A DNA stretch of 64,000 nt from Gloeobacter violaceus PCC 7421 (GTDB lineage Bacteria; Cyanobacteriota; Cyanobacteriia; Gloeobacterales; Gloeobacteraceae): the NCBI RefSeq assembly GCF_000011385.1, contig NC_005125.1:868001-932000 (forward strand), read 5' to 3'. Below are positions 63,744 to 64,000 of this stretch, in pieces. Within the stretch, counting starts at the first letter, position 1, and each line of letters starts with the position of its first letter. The notes beneath the pieces are model-generated. The model searched no databases, had not been told where the DNA came from, and worked only from the letters and a program-made list of their open reading frames with translations. A program made the position numbers and the translations under genes.

Positions 63744-63772
63744 ATTCTATGCGATGCCCCACCCATTCAAAA
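63744..63772 (-). promoter_or_regulatory. Promoter of Yfr1
   Basis: On the minus strand a -35 TTTTGA (63767-63772) and a -10 TAGAAT (63744-63749) lie 17 bases apart, directly before the Yfr1 5' hairpin. Confidence 0.65.
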
Positions 63773-63785
63773 AGCTTCCCAAATA

Positions 63786-63830
63786 AAGAAGGGCTGCAGG
63801 ACTGTCCGCGTTTCGTCCTGAGCCCTTCTT
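63786..63830 (-). terminator. Terminator of mnmG
   Basis: AAGAAGGGCT pairs with AGCCCTTCTT, and AGGAC with GTCCT inside it. On the minus strand the stem is followed by TTTATTT. It lies 80 bases after the mnmG stop and before the Yfr1 promoter. Confidence 0.85.
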
Positions 63831-63909
63831 CCATTCACCCCTCACTAGTCCTGAAGTATACGACGAGCGGCATAGTCTGTAAACCCCACGGTAGTCTTTC
63901 TCCACATTT

Positions 63910-64000
63910 TCAGGGGGCAGCAGGGGTCAAACGCCCAGCCTGGGCTAGTTCTAGATACACCAAGAGCGCACTGACATCCGCCGGGTTCACCCCACCGATG
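63910..64000 (-). CDS. mnmG: tRNA uridine-5-carboxymethylaminomethyl modification enzyme, 3' end
   Basis: Only the last 29 codons are inside the window. They read IGGVNPADVSALLVYLELAQ and then a short Ala/Pro tail, which matches the C-terminus of MnmG (GidA), where a domain of this wording binds MnmE. The rest of the gene lies beyond base 64000. Confidence 0.72.
   Translation of the reverse strand, partial: IGGVNPADVSALLVYLELAQAGRLTPAAP

Overview
The window is about 64 kb of GC-rich bacterial DNA from an oxygenic phototroph. It carries psbE-psbF-psbL-psbJ preceded by rubA and ycf48, the magnesium chelatase D subunit, a BciB-type 8-vinyl reductase, a biliverdin reductase of the cyanobacterial BvdR type and the cyanobacterial small RNA Yfr1. 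A bacterial-type phytoene desaturase (CrtI) in place of the plant-type CrtP/CrtQ pair, and a ferrochelatase without the C-terminal chlorophyll-binding tail seen in most cyanobacteria, point to a Gloeobacter-type cyanobacterium. This assignment rests on gene content; no database was searched.

Layout, left half. 0.2-3 kb: a histidine kinase/LuxR-type regulator pair; 3-5 kb: dapF and a TerB-like protein; 5.1-6.8 kb: a visibly AT-richer DUF262/DUF1524 (GmrSD-like) gene, probably acquired. 6.8-12.3 kb: methyltransferase, O-antigen-ligase-like membrane protein, DHH phosphoesterase, M61 peptidase and a Uma2 nuclease-like protein. 12.4-15.7 kb: a 1109-residue exported BNR-repeat protein. 15.8-20.5 kb: translation and export genes (rpmA, rplU, pyrR, rplS, trnW, secE, nusG, secG, HU). 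20.6-32 kb: HAD phosphatase, M23 peptidase, CRY-DASH photolyase, an orphan antitoxin, aldo/keto reductase behind a MerR-type promoter, hemH, diheme cytochrome, FKBP isomerase, a VapBC-like pair, nadB and coaD.

Layout, right half. 32-38.4 kb: bvdR, cysS and the photosystem II cluster. 38.5-44.4 kb: an OmpR-type two-component system facing a set of exported proteins (YVTN propeller, DUF305, a protein with an internal duplication, CHRD). An 18-bp direct-repeat box recurs upstream of the regulator and upstream of two of the transcription units facing it, which suggests one small regulon. 44.7-50.7 kb: mutY, crtI, an unknown gene, NUDIX and chlD. 50.7-54.5 kb is an accessory patch: an unassigned structured intergenic stretch, a Uma2 gene, and a complete IS4-like element with terminal inverted repeats and a 9-bp target duplication. 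The element sits directly in front of a glycine-zipper protein followed by a small membrane protein. 54.6-60.2 kb: a DUF2996-like protein and an RND pump with a divergent ArsR-type regulator. 60.4-64 kb: bciB, a carboxyltransferase without biotin domain, trxA, Yfr1 and the 3' end of mnmG.

The strongest candidates for undescribed biology are the two-component/DUF305/propeller regulon at 38.4-44.4 kb and the IS-disrupted glycine-zipper gene with its small membrane partner at 53-54.1 kb.
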